The notes under the pieces were generated by a model, which was not told where the DNA came from, ran no database searches, and worked only from the letters and a program-made list of their open reading frames with translations. From positions 2,825,444 through 2,889,443 of the forward strand of contig NW_003314264.1 in the NCBI RefSeq assembly GCF_000143415.4: 64,000 bases of DNA, in the 5' to 3' direction. The position numbers were made by a program, and so were the translations under genes. Numbering within the stretch: position 1 is the stretch's first letter; each line of letters starts with the position of its first letter. The stretch is from Selaginella moellendorffii. Lineage: Eukaryota > Streptophyta > Lycopodiopsida > Selaginellales > Selaginellaceae. Shown here in pieces: positions 42,024 to 52,528 of this stretch.

Positions 42024-43155
42024 AGCGGTGCTGAGCCGCGCCCCAAACAAGACCTTTCCCGCTGAAGAAGAGCAGAGGAGCACGCCAAGTTGAAGGAGAA
42101 GTCGTCGAGCCTTTTGAAAATTGTCCAATCGTTTCGCAGCTCTGTTTATGCTGAAACTTTTTCTCGAGGACGAAGACGTTGTGCGTGATATCGTTCCCCG
42201 GGCAGCGGATTAAGCGTCTTAAGCAGAAGTGGTCAGAAGAAGCGGTACCCACACCAAAAGAATTGCTACAGCGGGCGTGATTATAAAAATAATTCTTTGG
42301 AAGATCATACGAGAAGCACCTGGCGAGGATAAGTAATAAGCAGCTGAAAGAGCACTAGACACCGACCTGCATATGAGTTTTAGTTCCCGAAGTGTTTGAA
42401 CTCTACCAAGAACAAGCTTGAAAGCTGAAGTTGCGATTGCATACCTCGTCCCTAAAATATATATATGGGTTCCCGTCCGCCCGCATTACATATATTCAAC
42501 TTTGGTGGACTTCCTGCAAAGAAGCCTGCCTTTGGGGGTGGGCATGGTGCCAGACGACTGAGAACACTTTGAACCGTGAAGCGCCTGTTTGAAAGAGCGG
42601 TAGAAATTTTTGCTGTATATAAAAAAGAAAGTGAGTCGGGTGACATATCAATTTTGGGATTAAAAACACCTACCTTATTGACTATGGAGTGGATCTGATC
42701 CTTCGAAACTGATCAAAGGATCAAAGGTCTACACGATGGTCCTCAAAAACATCCTTGCACGGAATTAAAACCGGAGCGAAGGTCAACGTTGTGCCAAGTT
42801 TCTTCCTTCGCGATGCTTCATAGAATCGGAGCATTGATGGCACATATATCTACCAGCGAAATTTGATTTTTGTCTTCGAGCCGATTTGTTTGTTTCTTGA
42901 AACGATCGCGGAGACGTTGACGGCCAGCCTCGGTCCACCATAGTTAAGTTGATATGAACAAATACCAAAGTCTCTCTTCCCGCATCAAGTTACAGTCCTG
43001 CAAGTCGCAACTTCCTCTTTCGAGAAAGAGTGGTCTCGAGTGAGTTATACGCTGTATGACAAAGTAACGATGTCAGCAAGTGTTTGAGAACCGAGATTAT
43101 ACCTTTCGGCTTGACGCCTGGAGATTCCGCCAACGAAGCTCACTTGCATGCCGAT

Positions 43156-43162
43156 ACGTGTC
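43156..43162 (+). promoter_or_regulatory. ABRE-like element
   Basis: ACGTGTC, about 77 bp before the ATG of the Em-like gene. ACGTGTC is a classic ABA-response core of LEA promoters. Position so near the ATG implies a very short leader or a location within it, so the role is uncertain. Confidence 0.45.
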
Positions 43163-43175
43163 GCAGCGGTTTACC

Positions 43176-43179
<4 letters not shown>

Positions 43180-43209
<30 letters not shown>
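43180..43209 (+). repeat. GA dinucleotide repeat in 5' leader
   Basis: About 14 AG units in a row ending some 30 bp before the ATG of the Em-like gene. GA repeats in plant leaders bind BBR/BPC factors (family knowledge); a polymorphic microsatellite is equally likely. Confidence 0.75.
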
Positions 43210-43212
<3 letters not shown>

Positions 43213-43238
43213 CTTGTATTCTCCAGGTCTGAAAGAGG

Positions 43239-43451
43239 ATGTCGACGGCGCAGCAGGAAACCAAGAAAGGCTCGGATGCGGGGGCTCCAGTTGATCAGGA
43301 TGCCTCCAGGGAAGAACTGAAGAAAAGGAGCGAACAAGGTGAGACGGTGATCAAGGGAGGAACCGGTGGCAAGTCGCTGGAAGCTCAGGAAAATCTCGCC
43401 AAAGGCCGCAGTAAAGGTGGGCAGTCCGGTCAAACACCCGTGGGAAGTTGA
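43239..43451 (+). CDS. group-1 LEA (Em-like) protein, short
   Basis: Single exon, 70 aa, very hydrophilic, no Cys or Trp. The block [20 protein letters not shown] followed by [10 protein letters not shown] is the Em signature ([30 protein letters not shown]). Em proteins protect cells during desiccation and act in the cytosol as unstructured hydrators. The family's next part, the 20-residue repeat with LGEEGY, is missing: the frame ends GQTPVGS and stop. Just downstream another frame reads EELGEKAYLA, which looks like a remnant of that repeat, so a frameshift is possible. An ABRE-like motif lies upstream. Confidence 0.85.
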   Translation: [70 protein letters not shown]

Positions 43452-43890
43452 AGAACTTGGTGAAAAAGCTTATTTAGCATGTGTTGTTTCTGTTGTAGTT
43501 TGTTTTAAATCTGTGAAAAAGAGAGAAGCACCTTTTAGTTTCGAAGAAGTTTGAACCGTATGATCTACTTTTTACTTGATCTCAAACTTTTGGCTTCCGA
43601 TGCAACGGCACAAGATAAAACAAACTATGGCAGATGGGCCGCTTACGTCTCCAAAGTGGCCCCAGTTGCTAAAGTTTCTTTTCTTGAAAGAAAACTGCTT
43701 GTACCTGGAGGCCAGCGCTGATTGATTGCCTCAAGTCCTTTAACGCATCACAAGCACCACTGCACCGTGGTTGCCAGCTTTTGAAGGCTAGAACGAATCT
43801 TTCCTGCAAAAAACTTCAGTAGATAAGGTCCAAGTATCCCACCTCGGCATCTAGGATCCTCCAAGCGCTTGCTCTTCTGATGTATCAGGT
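43452..43890. other. intergenic between Em-like and 2-ODD genes
   Basis: About 440 bp holding the 3' flank of the Em-like gene, including the possible frameshifted 20-mer remnant at its start, and the promoter of the dioxygenase. No other feature seen. Confidence 0.45.
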
Positions 43891-45369
43891 ATGAATGCTG
43901 ATTTCCTGATCCATCAGGAGTTAGAAACACCAATCCCAATAATGGTGGAGGAAGAGCTGACCTGGAAAGAGCCCGTCCAAAGAGTGCAAGCACTTGCAGA
44001 GAAAGGTCTCAAGGAAGTTCCTCCATCCTATATACGGCCTGTATCAGAGCGCCCCTTTCTGGATAAGCAGATCCATCTCGGTGACGATGGTTCAATCCCG
44101 GTTATTGATTTCTCTGGCCTGGAAGATCACCGAAGAGAGGATACCATGGATCAAATCTCGCGTGCCTGTGAGGAATGGGGGTTCTTCCAGCTGATCAACC
44201 ACTGTGTTCCTGTACCCGTCATGGACCGCACCGTTGCAGCAGCCAGAGAGTTCTTCGATCTTCCACTCGAGGAGAAACAGGTATATGCTAACAAGCCTTG
44301 GTCGTTGGTAGGCTACGGGAGCCGCATAGGAGTGACGGAGGGAGCCATCCTCGACTGGGGCGATTACTTTCTCCATTATCTCTGGCCTCTGGACAAGCGA
44401 GACGTTGATCAGGAATGGCCTAGAAAACCAGCTTCATACGTGTAAGTGCTTCACCCTGTTCATGCTTTGGAAGAAAAAAAAGAATGACACTTACCAGCAT
44501 TTGAGTCCAAAGTGGTCCATTTGGTTGCCATCTCTCAGCACCAAAAATTCAATCATCCTTTCTCGAATTCCAGCTATAAACATCAGGCGCCTCATAGCTT
44601 TAGCCACAAAGATTGCCGGAAATTTAGCAAAACACTTACTTGGATCTTTCCTTTGCTGCGCAGGGAGACCCTTGACGAATACACTCACGCGCTCCACAAT
44701 CTTTGTAGCCGCTTGCTGGAAGCTCTATCCGAGAGCCTAGGGCTGCGAAAGGATTACATTGGCGAGATCTTTGGCTGGCCGGACACAAACCTGGTGCTGC
44801 GCATCAACTACTACCCGCCGTGCCCGTCGCCAGATCTCACGCTTGGCGTCGGCTCTCACTCCGACGGCGGTGTCATCACATTCCTCCTCCACGACAACGT
44901 CCCCGGCCTCCAGGTTATCTTAAACCCTAAACTTGAGTTTTGGCGCCAAAAGCAGTCTTTTAAAAATTTGGGGGAATTTTTCTCTTCCAGGTTCGCAAGG
45001 GAGATCGCTGGCTGCTGCTGGAGCCGATCCCCAACGCGATCGTGGTGAACATCGCGGACCAATTGCAGGTGTGATCCACGATTCCTAGCGAAATTTTGAG
45101 GGATTTCAGCGACATTTTCCTGCCAGATTCTCAGCAATGGGCGATTCAAGAGCGTGGAGCATCGCGTAGCGGTGAACAAGGACACCGTGCGAATGTCCCT
45201 GGCGACGTTTTGCAATCCAGATGTGGACACGATCATCGCTCCCGCTGAGGATCTCGTGAACGATGATAATCCCGTGCTCTACAGAGCCATGACCTATGGC
45301 GAATTTCTGGAGTCGCTCTGTAGGGATGGATTGAAAGGGAAGGACTATGTGGAGTCCTTCCGGAGATGA
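43891..45369 (+). CDS. 2-oxoglutarate/Fe(II) dioxygenase, JOX/LDOX-like (DOXC)
   Basis: Four exons, join(43891..44441,44664..44913,44991..45068,45127..45369), 373 aa. MVEEELTWKEPVQRVQALAE may be the true start (43,942, giving 356 aa). Domains are the DIOX_N block IPVIDFSGLED, GFFQLINHCVP, then SLVGYGSRIGVTEGAILDWGDY, and the 2OG core with iron ligands His 249 and Asp 251 (HSDGG), His 305 (EHRV) and 2OG-binding Arg 315 with Ser (RMS). GYGSR...GAILDWxDY is close to jasmonate-induced oxygenases, which hydroxylate jasmonate, and to related flavonoid enzymes. The substrate in a lycophyte is unknown. The third intron is only 58 bp. Confidence 0.9.
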
Positions 45370-45567
45370 GAGTGTTAGTTGGTTTTGTGTGTTTTGTGTT
45401 AAGGCTTAAGAGGGCGGTGGTTCGAAACTCTACATCATCATATTTTCGTTGCGAACGGAGGTTCGAATCTCACCTTTGACACTGAGAATCTAATTTTGTT
45501 TTGGCTGGATATTCCATTTTTATTTTGCTCGAGGGGAGGAAGGAGAAAGGGTTCGCCCGGAGCGGCG

Positions 45568-48500
45568 ATGGATCCTTTCGAGAGTTTCTTCCGCCAGGCG
45601 GATGTGGACGGCGACGGCAGGATCAGCGGGATGGAAGCTATTGCCTTCTTCCGGGGCGCCGGATTGCCGCAGATCGTCTTGGCCAAGGTAAGAATTCGCG
45701 CTCGCTTTGTCCCGGATTTAGGTCTTTGGAAATGCCTGCATTCTCCGGACGAGCTGGACGATGGTTTTCCCGGGCGGCTGAATCGATTTCTTTGCGCATT
45801 CTTGACAGATCTGGCAGCTCGCGGATCAAGCGCAGCGAGGGTTCCTCACAAAGCCAGAGTTTTTCCACGCGTTGAAGCTCGTCACTGTCGCGCAGTCTGG
45901 GAGAGAATTAACTCCGGAGATCTCCAGAGCCGCATTGCTAGGGCCAGCGTCTACGCAAATCCCACCTCCAAGAATAATTCCAGCTCAAGTGCCAGTGTCC
46001 TCGCCTTCGCCACCGCCAGCGTATAGGCCACCTTTGCAAAACCAACGAGTAAGTTATACTGGGCAGCAGCCGGGCCTCACTCCAGAGCCTCCGGCTCGCC
46101 CGTTCCAGCCACCACCTCCAGCTCCAGTTGCTACCACCAGCGCCGCCACTCCAGATGCTTTCGGTGCTCCATCGTTCCAGGCATTCCCGGAAGCTCCAAA
46201 GGCTCTGGTCAGCCAAGTTTCCACGTCCTCGATTCTTGGAGCAACCCCGAGCTCGAGCACGACTCCAACTAGTGTGTCTACTGCTCCAGCGGTTTCTTCG
46301 GCTCCAACGTCCTTTGCTGCCGATGGCTTTGGAGGTGAATCATTCAAAGCGTCTCCATCCCCGCGGCCTGTGCTTCCCGATGACTTTGGAGGTGATTCAT
46401 TTTTTGCGGATTCTAGCCAGGCAATCGTTCCAGTCGCAACACTTGGTCCTAGCCCGACCGTTGGTCTCGGTACGGCCATTGTTCCAGTTACAGCGCTAGC
46501 CCCGACGCCTCCTCCAACGCCTCCTCCGGTGCAGACTTTCGGCCAACCAGTTGAAGTTCCGAGTTCTCCTGCAAGGCCTTATGCGCCACCGGTTCAAAAT
46601 ATCCATCATACCTGGCCGAAGATGACACAAGGAGATATCGAACGCTACAGCCAAGCATTTGCCAGTGTGGACTCTGATAGAGATGGGAAAGTTCGTGGGG
46701 ATCAAGCGCGGGACGTGTTCTTGAGCTGGGGTCTTCCGAGAGGTAAGTTTGTGTTCTTATTTCAATGGAAGTAAAGTGCTTGTTTTTACAGACGTGCTGA
46801 AGAAGATATGGGATTTGTCCGACCAAGATGGAGATAGTATGCTGTCTTTAAGAGAATTCTGTATTGCATTATATTTTATGGAGCGCTATCGAGAAGGTCG
46901 ACCTCCGCCTTCAGTCTTGCCTGCAGGCTTCTTACCCGAAAATCCATCTCCTTCTCCACAGCAGTTTGTCCCTACTCCTGTTAGACCTCCTGTTCTTCCT
47001 CCACAACGATCTTTGGGACCTGGTGTTCCAGTCATTCCTCAGGAGACAGGTGCGTAGTTCATTGATTTTTATTCTAATCTATCTTTCTAAGTTACATCGT
47101 TGCAGGTCCAGTGACGCTACCAGGAAGCCAAGGTGCAGGTCTGATGCCTTTGCAAGCAACTGCAGATTCTGCTCCAGCTGCGCAAACTATTCAATATAAG
47201 TCTAGAGCTCCTCCACTGGAACCGGAGCTTGTAACGCAGCTCAATAGGGACGATCAGGGGAATTTGAAGTCAAAATATCAGGAGGCGGAAATTTTGGACA
47301 GAAAGGTATTGTTTCTTGTATCAACTTGTTTCTTTACATTTCTTTCCTTGTATATAGGTGTTCGATCTCGACAAAGACATAAAACACGCTACCGAAATGA
47401 TCGATTTTTATCGAGCGAAATTGCAAGAAATAGTTGAGACTTTAAAGCTCTACTCGTAGTAAGACTTACGCGTGTTTTTTCATCTTCTAGATACTGTTCA
47501 AAACTAGAACTGATAATCACCTGCTGGAGATCACTGAGAGAGTAGCTTCCGACAAGCGTGAGGTTTGTAGGTGTGGCCGCACTTGTTTTTGCTCACTGAT
47601 AGATAAAGTGCAGGTTGAGGCGTTGCGCAAAAAATATGATCAAAAGTTCCAGCAAGCTGGTGAATCCAACTCGCGGCTTTTAGCTGAAGAGGCTGCATTT
47701 CATGATATACAGGTTTAGCTTTCAAGTCGTACATTCTTTTTATACTAATCCCTTTTCACCAGAGAAGAAAAATGGAACTTTACACCACCATAGCAAAGAT
47801 CGACCAAAGCGCAAAGAAGGAGGGGCTTCAGGAGCGTGCAGAAGAAATATCTGGCGATTTGAACGAGCTAAAGACGTTGCTGAATCAACGAGCAAAGAAG
47901 CTTGGCTTGCGTGCAAGACCTTCCTCTGCTATGGAGCTGCCATTTGGTAAAATTTTATGCTAGTTATTTGGATTTTTAAGACTCTGGCTTTTCCAGGATG
48001 GCAGCCAGGTATTCAAGAAAACGCTGTGGATTGGGATGATTGGGACAAATTCGACGATGAAGGTTCGTGTTCTGCGTGAAGACATAAAGCGTTGAATAAT
48101 TTGGTTTTATAGGCTTTTCTTATTTTCAACAAGTCGAAGAAACGAAGAAGCCTGCCGAAGAGAAGAAGGTGGCCGAAGAAAAGAAAGCTGCCGACAAGAA
48201 AGCGGAAGATAGTCCTTCAGAAAATGGTTCTACTGAAACTCTCAAGGAGAACCACGTGGAAGAGAAGAGTCCAGACGCTAACACACTCGAAGAGAAACCG
48301 GAAGAAAATGCTCCGGAAAAACCAGAGGAGAAACCAGTAGAACACGAGCAACGTCCTCCTGAAAGGTAAACATTTTGGATCGTGGTAAGGAGAACTTAAC
48401 ATGTCTTCCTCCAGCAGAAAGAACTCGGTGCCGGACTGGTCGAGCGTGTTTGGCGACGAGCCCGCTTGGAACTTGAGCCAGGTAAATCTCCTTCGCGAAA

Positions 48501-48877
48501 ACTTACAACAAGCATTCGATCTTTGTTTTCTCCAGGACTTCGGGAAGAATGCTGCTGTGGACGGACAAGTATCCTCGTCGGGAGGTTTCATGGGTCTGAG
48601 ATCCATCAAAACTTCCACCTCTGCTGCGACGAGCATAGCCGGCGATGCATCAGTCCCAGAGACGCCGCTCTTCAGCACTCTATCACCTCCGACGCTGGAC
48701 GATCAACGGAGCGTGAGAGGGGGCGACGAATCCGCCCCCGAGACGCCGCTCTTTAAGTCCCCGGATCAACAGGGCAGCCGGAGTTCGTTCGCGAGATTCG
48801 ACTCGTTCGGCCACCACGGCATTTTTGACGATCCGGGCACCTCGTTCGATGGCACGAACCAGTGGAGCACATTTTAG
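45568..48877 (+). CDS. AtEH/Pan1-like EH-domain protein (TPLATE complex)
   Basis: Twelve exons, join(45568..45687,45809..46742,46792..47049,47106..47305,47358..47432,47491..47562,47614..47712,47763..47946,47997..48062,48113..48365,48415..48481,48536..48877), 889 aa. EH domain 1 at about 3-75 has an EF loop DVDGDGRISGMEA; a Pro/Ser/Ala-rich linker follows; EH domain 2 at about 304-390 has loops DSDRDGKVRGDQ and DQDGDSMLSLREF. Then a Pro-rich stretch, a coiled coil (about 480-640), the acidic WDDWDKFDDE and a Glu/Lys-rich tail ending with repeated PETPLF. Two EH domains plus coiled coil identify the AtEH1/AtEH2-Pan1 subunits that work in clathrin endocytosis and endosome-ER contacts. The protein is somewhat shorter than the Arabidopsis ones (over 1,000 aa). 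Confidence 0.9.
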
Positions 48878-48988
48878 GAAAGGTTTTTACCCGCCATTCA
48901 TTCATGGAATACAGTGAGCTTTTTTGCGTTTAAAAAATTTGACTGTTACAAGTGGGCACGATGGAGGATTTTAGGGTTCTTCGAGACG

Positions 48989-49434
48989 ATGGAGGATTCT
49001 CCTCCTCCTCCTCCTCCTCCTCCTTCCCTTGTTGATTCTTCTTCTCTGGCGAAGGCGATGGGGGCCTTGGCGCTCAACCTCGCCAGCGTCGCGCGCGGGG
49101 AGCTCCAGGTGCGTGGAATGCCGGCGGCTAGGAATCGCGAGATTTTGCGAGAGATTTCTTAGGTTTGTCCTGGCAGGGCGCCGGCACCCACGCGGAGCTG
49201 ATCGAGAAACTCAATCTCAAGGTGGGCACCGAGTACGACGACTACGCCGATTTCGCGTCGGGGCTGCTCGTGTTTGTGGAGCGGCTCAAGCAGCAGAACG
49301 AGTCGCTGTGCAGCAACCTCAAGGTCATCCAGGAGATCGACGACGAGGTCCGGCACCTGGAAGCCATCGTCTCCACGCTCGACGGCTACACTGCCACTCT
49401 CGAGACCAAAATTAAAAACGCTTACAACGCTTGA
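48989..49434 (+). CDS. BLOC-1 subunit 2 (BLOS2) homologue
   Basis: Two exons, join(48989..49108,49177..49434), 125 aa. Starts with MEDSPPPPPPPP, coded by a CTC-type trinucleotide run, then LAKAMGALALNLASVARGELQ, THAELIEKLNLKVGTEYDDY and a long heptad-like helix to LDGYTATLETKIKNAYNA. The GELQ...LLEKMN-like...EYDD pattern and the LDxYxxxLExK end are those of BLOS2, a coiled-coil subunit of BLOC-1, which in plants acts with BLOS1 in endosome-to-vacuole transport. An out-of-frame ATG lies 28 bp before the chosen one (48,961). Confidence 0.82.
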
Positions 49435-49779
49435 GAGTTACTTGTAGATCTATGATCTATATCACCTCCTATCTCCTCTTCTTTCCAGGCTAAAGGTGAC
49501 TATAAACATGTATATCTATCTATGAAAATCTTGTGGGTAATTCTCATTCTTTCAAAAACGCAATATGCTGTTGGAACTTCGTCTGTGATTTAATTTGCAA
49601 GTAAATGAAGTTTAGGCATCTTTAATATTTTATTTTATCTCTAGATCCACATTCACTAACTATAACATTCTAAGAATGACATTCACATAATAAATATATA
49701 TTCATTCATTCATATATTATTTACAAAGTTTTACAATGCCACAATGCCCCACAAAGAGCATAATATTGATAATCATACG
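49435..49779. other. AT-rich convergent 3' region
   Basis: 345 bp between the stop codons of BLOS2 (plus) and the LRR protein (minus). AT-rich with several AATAAA/ATAATAAA-like words suitable for polyadenylation on both strands. No gene. Confidence 0.55.
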
Positions 49780-51616
49780 TCATATAGCCTCTTTTTGCTT
49801 TAGCAACCCGACAGTTTGCAAATAATACCTGATCCGCTTGGTTAGCCAAATCACGAACGACTCTGACACAAGAGACATAACAGCCCAGAAGCCGCCACAT
49901 AATCCAACAGCTACACCGACCGCAAATGCTTTACCATCTACAAAATCGCCATTCTCATGTTCCTTGGACGGTGACGATGAATCTTCAGGTCCAACCGTGC
50001 ATGGCTTGTTCAGAAGACGGCCACACAATCCTGGGTTTCCAGCAAAGGCTGAAATGTCATTGAATGTGCTGAATTGTGCTGACGTCGGGATCGGTCCAGA
50101 AAGGTTGTTGTTGGAGACATTGAAGTATGACAGGGATGTCAAACTGGTGAGCTGGGGAGGAATCTGACCGCTGAGCTGATTATCGTAGAGCTGGAGGAGT
50201 ATGAGGCGAGTTGCATTCGCTAAAGTGGACGGAATGGGGCCGGACAGCATGTTGTCACACAGCCAAAGGTGTTGAAGGTTTTGCAGCTGTCCAAGCTCGG
50301 GTGGTATGGATCCACTTAGCTTGTTCTCGCACAGGTCCATCACCGTGGGGAAGAATTCATAAGAGTAGGAAAGTATCTTCGCTGCATCACCACCTGAAGG
50401 AGATAGATTGTTTTGAAGTTGCACACCGCTAAGGTCGGGATCAAATTGAGGTTTCGTGGGAAACTTCAGATAATTGAGACTTCCCAGCTGTGGAGGAATG
50501 CTTCCAGTGAATCTGTTTCGGTACAGAATAAGGTGCCTGAGATTCGTGAAGTTTCCAAGCCAGGGAGGTATGGGACCTTTCATCCAATTTGTTGACACTG
50601 AGAGATACCTGAGTGAGGCCATGTCCTTCACTGCGTCTGGAAATGGACCGCTAAGCGAGTTGTAGCCAACATCCAACATCTTCAGTGACGTGAGTCCACT
50701 GAAGCTTGGAGGCAGATTACCTGTGAGATTGTTTCCAGTGAGGGCAAGAATCCTGAGGTTGGACAGGTTGCCTATGCTGCTGGATATTTCACCACTGAGG
50801 AAGTTCCTCATAAGAGCCATCTCGCGCAAGAGGGTGCAGTTGGAAATCTCGGGTGGGATAGAACCGCTGAGCTGATTAGATGCAAGAATCAAATGCTGAA
50901 GATTTGTGAGATAGCCAAGCTCAGGCGGTATAGAGCCACTGAGCTGATTAGATGCGAGACTCAAATGCTGAAGATTTGTGAGATAGCCAAGCTCAGGCGG
51001 TATAGAGCCACTCAAAGCGTTGTCTGCCAGATAAAGTTCCCGGAGTTGGACAAGATTCCAAAGGCCTGCAAAATGAACTTATGATCAACATAGCCACTGT
51101 GCAGAAAATTCCTAGACCTTGAGGAATGGAGCCTGTCAGATTGTTTTGCCCCAGATTAAGGTACTTGAGCGCCCGGATGGTCGAAATGCTTTGGGGTATG
51201 CTTCCAGACAAAGAATTATTGAGCAGATTGAGCACCTGAAGACGGGAGGAGGCATTGTACTGACAGCCATCAAAGGTGAGGTGTCCACTGAGATTGTTGT
51301 TGGAGAAATCTGCAAACTGAAGCGAAGGGAGTCTACACCAAACAGGCCACAACTTTCCGCTCAGACCGGCACCCGTCAGGTTCAGCTTGAGCACAAGATC
51401 GCTCCGCTTGTTCCAGACAATTCCTCTCCAGGAACTTGGATGCCCTGAATCATTCCAGCTCGATAGTGCCGCTCGTGTTTGCTCATCCAGTGTATCCTTG
51501 AAACAGAGCAGCAATGACTTATCTCCAGATGCTTTTGAACAAACGTGCTCAGGTTTGCAGGATCGGGGCCACTGCAATGCACTAAGCACCATAACCAGCA
51601 ACATCAAATGCGCCAT
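49780..51616 (-). CDS. LRR receptor-like protein without kinase
   Basis: Two exons, complement(join(49780..51065,51118..51616)), 594 aa from the ATG at 51,616. A signal peptide (MAHLMLLVMVLSALQW), an LRRNT-like cap (LLLCFKDTLDEQTRAALSSWND), then about 15 plant-type repeats (LSGSIPPELGxLxNLQHLxLxxN), one island-like interruption (PTKPQFDPDLSGVQLQNN to YEFFPTVM), the end cap NPGLCGRLLNKPC, an acidic juxtamembrane stretch, one membrane segment (AVGVAVGLCGGFWAVMSLV) and a cytoplasmic tail of about 35 residues. The island is like those of RLP44/BRI1/PSK-type receptors but short. Such proteins signal with SOBIR1/BAK1-type kinases (family knowledge). Repeats 50,869-50,940 and 50,941-51,012 are almost identical. 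Confidence 0.9.
50869..51012 (-). repeat. tandem duplication of one LRR unit (2 x 72 bp)
   Basis: 50,869-50,940 and 50,941-51,012 differ at only two of 72 bases by direct reading, while other repeats of the gene differ much more. Each unit codes 24 residues, exactly one LRR (SIPPELGYLTNLQHL...). This is a young expansion of the repeat array. Confidence 0.9.
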
Positions 51617-52528
51617 TGCAAGAACGGTGGAGTCTATTCTGCTCAAGAAACCGAAACCAACTATATATAGTGAAGGAAGAATTGGACAAACACCTGAAGT
51701 TGGAACAGGCAAATTGGATGAATGGAAAATTTGGAACGCATTACAGAGAGCGTCACAGAGAAAGAAGTTTCCAACATTCACGGGGAAGACAAACAAAATA
51801 CGCGTTCTTGTATGGAAAATGAGTTCACACTGTCCCGTTAAAAGGAGGCGTGGCGAATTGTCCTACCTAAGCACACCATCTCCAGGTTGCGACGGATCAG
51901 CTCAAGTCACCATCAACTCCAGCAGTGACTCTTGCTCGCTTTGCCGTCATCTACGGGTGCGCCTCTACTCAACTTTCACACGCTAACATCTAAAGATGCG
52001 GCAAAGTACCTCACAGCCATGGAACGCAGGGACATCCTAATTGACAAAGTCACCCCTCAAGTAGTAAGTGTAAACTTAGTGAAAAATTTAGTATGCTGCG
52101 GTCACTCTCCAAAAGCTAAACACCACCAGCAAAGGTTGCAAGCCTTACAAGGATCCTGACCGAGCCGTTGCGAAAGAGGTGGTGGAAATGAATCCGGGCG
52201 ATGGTGCTTCTTACGCTCCTGAAGCCGAAGTTCTTGCAGCAACCTTGGAGATCAACGATGAGGTCCGGGGAAACCATGCTCGACCATCTCTGAAAATCTT
52301 GGGTGGGTCTGGGATTCTTTCATCGATCTGTAAATTCATGGGCCAAGAATCCGTTCGAGATCGACACGCACATCCGTGAGGAGCTTAGGGCTCTTCAGAA
52401 GCCACTTAGAAGCAAGCACGCTTCTCCGCGTGGCGCGTCACGACGCGTTTCGTACGCATACCGTACGGCGGTCCCGAGCACTATATTGACCCCGCGAGGG
52501 AGCTTTCGATAGGTTTCTTGTGAGAGCT
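51617..52528. other. divergent promoter region with an unassigned open stretch
   Basis: About 900 bp between the LRR protein (minus) and the C2 protein (plus). On the plus strand a GC-richer stretch from about 51,980 to 52,379 stays open in pieces: DAAKYLTAMERRDILIDKV, then after a frame change AVAKEVVEMNPGDGASYAPE to a stop at 52,379. The wording looks protein-like, but I recognise no family and no clean splice; a decayed gene fragment is possible. Confidence 0.35.

Larger units (their letters stand above)
42024..43238. other. divergent promoter region, CYP704-C and Em-like gene
   Basis: About 1.2 kb without a supported gene. Contains 'atatatatat' near 42,456-42,465, and towards the Em-like gene an ACGT-core element and a GA repeat, listed separately. 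Otherwise nothing recognisable. Confidence 0.5.
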
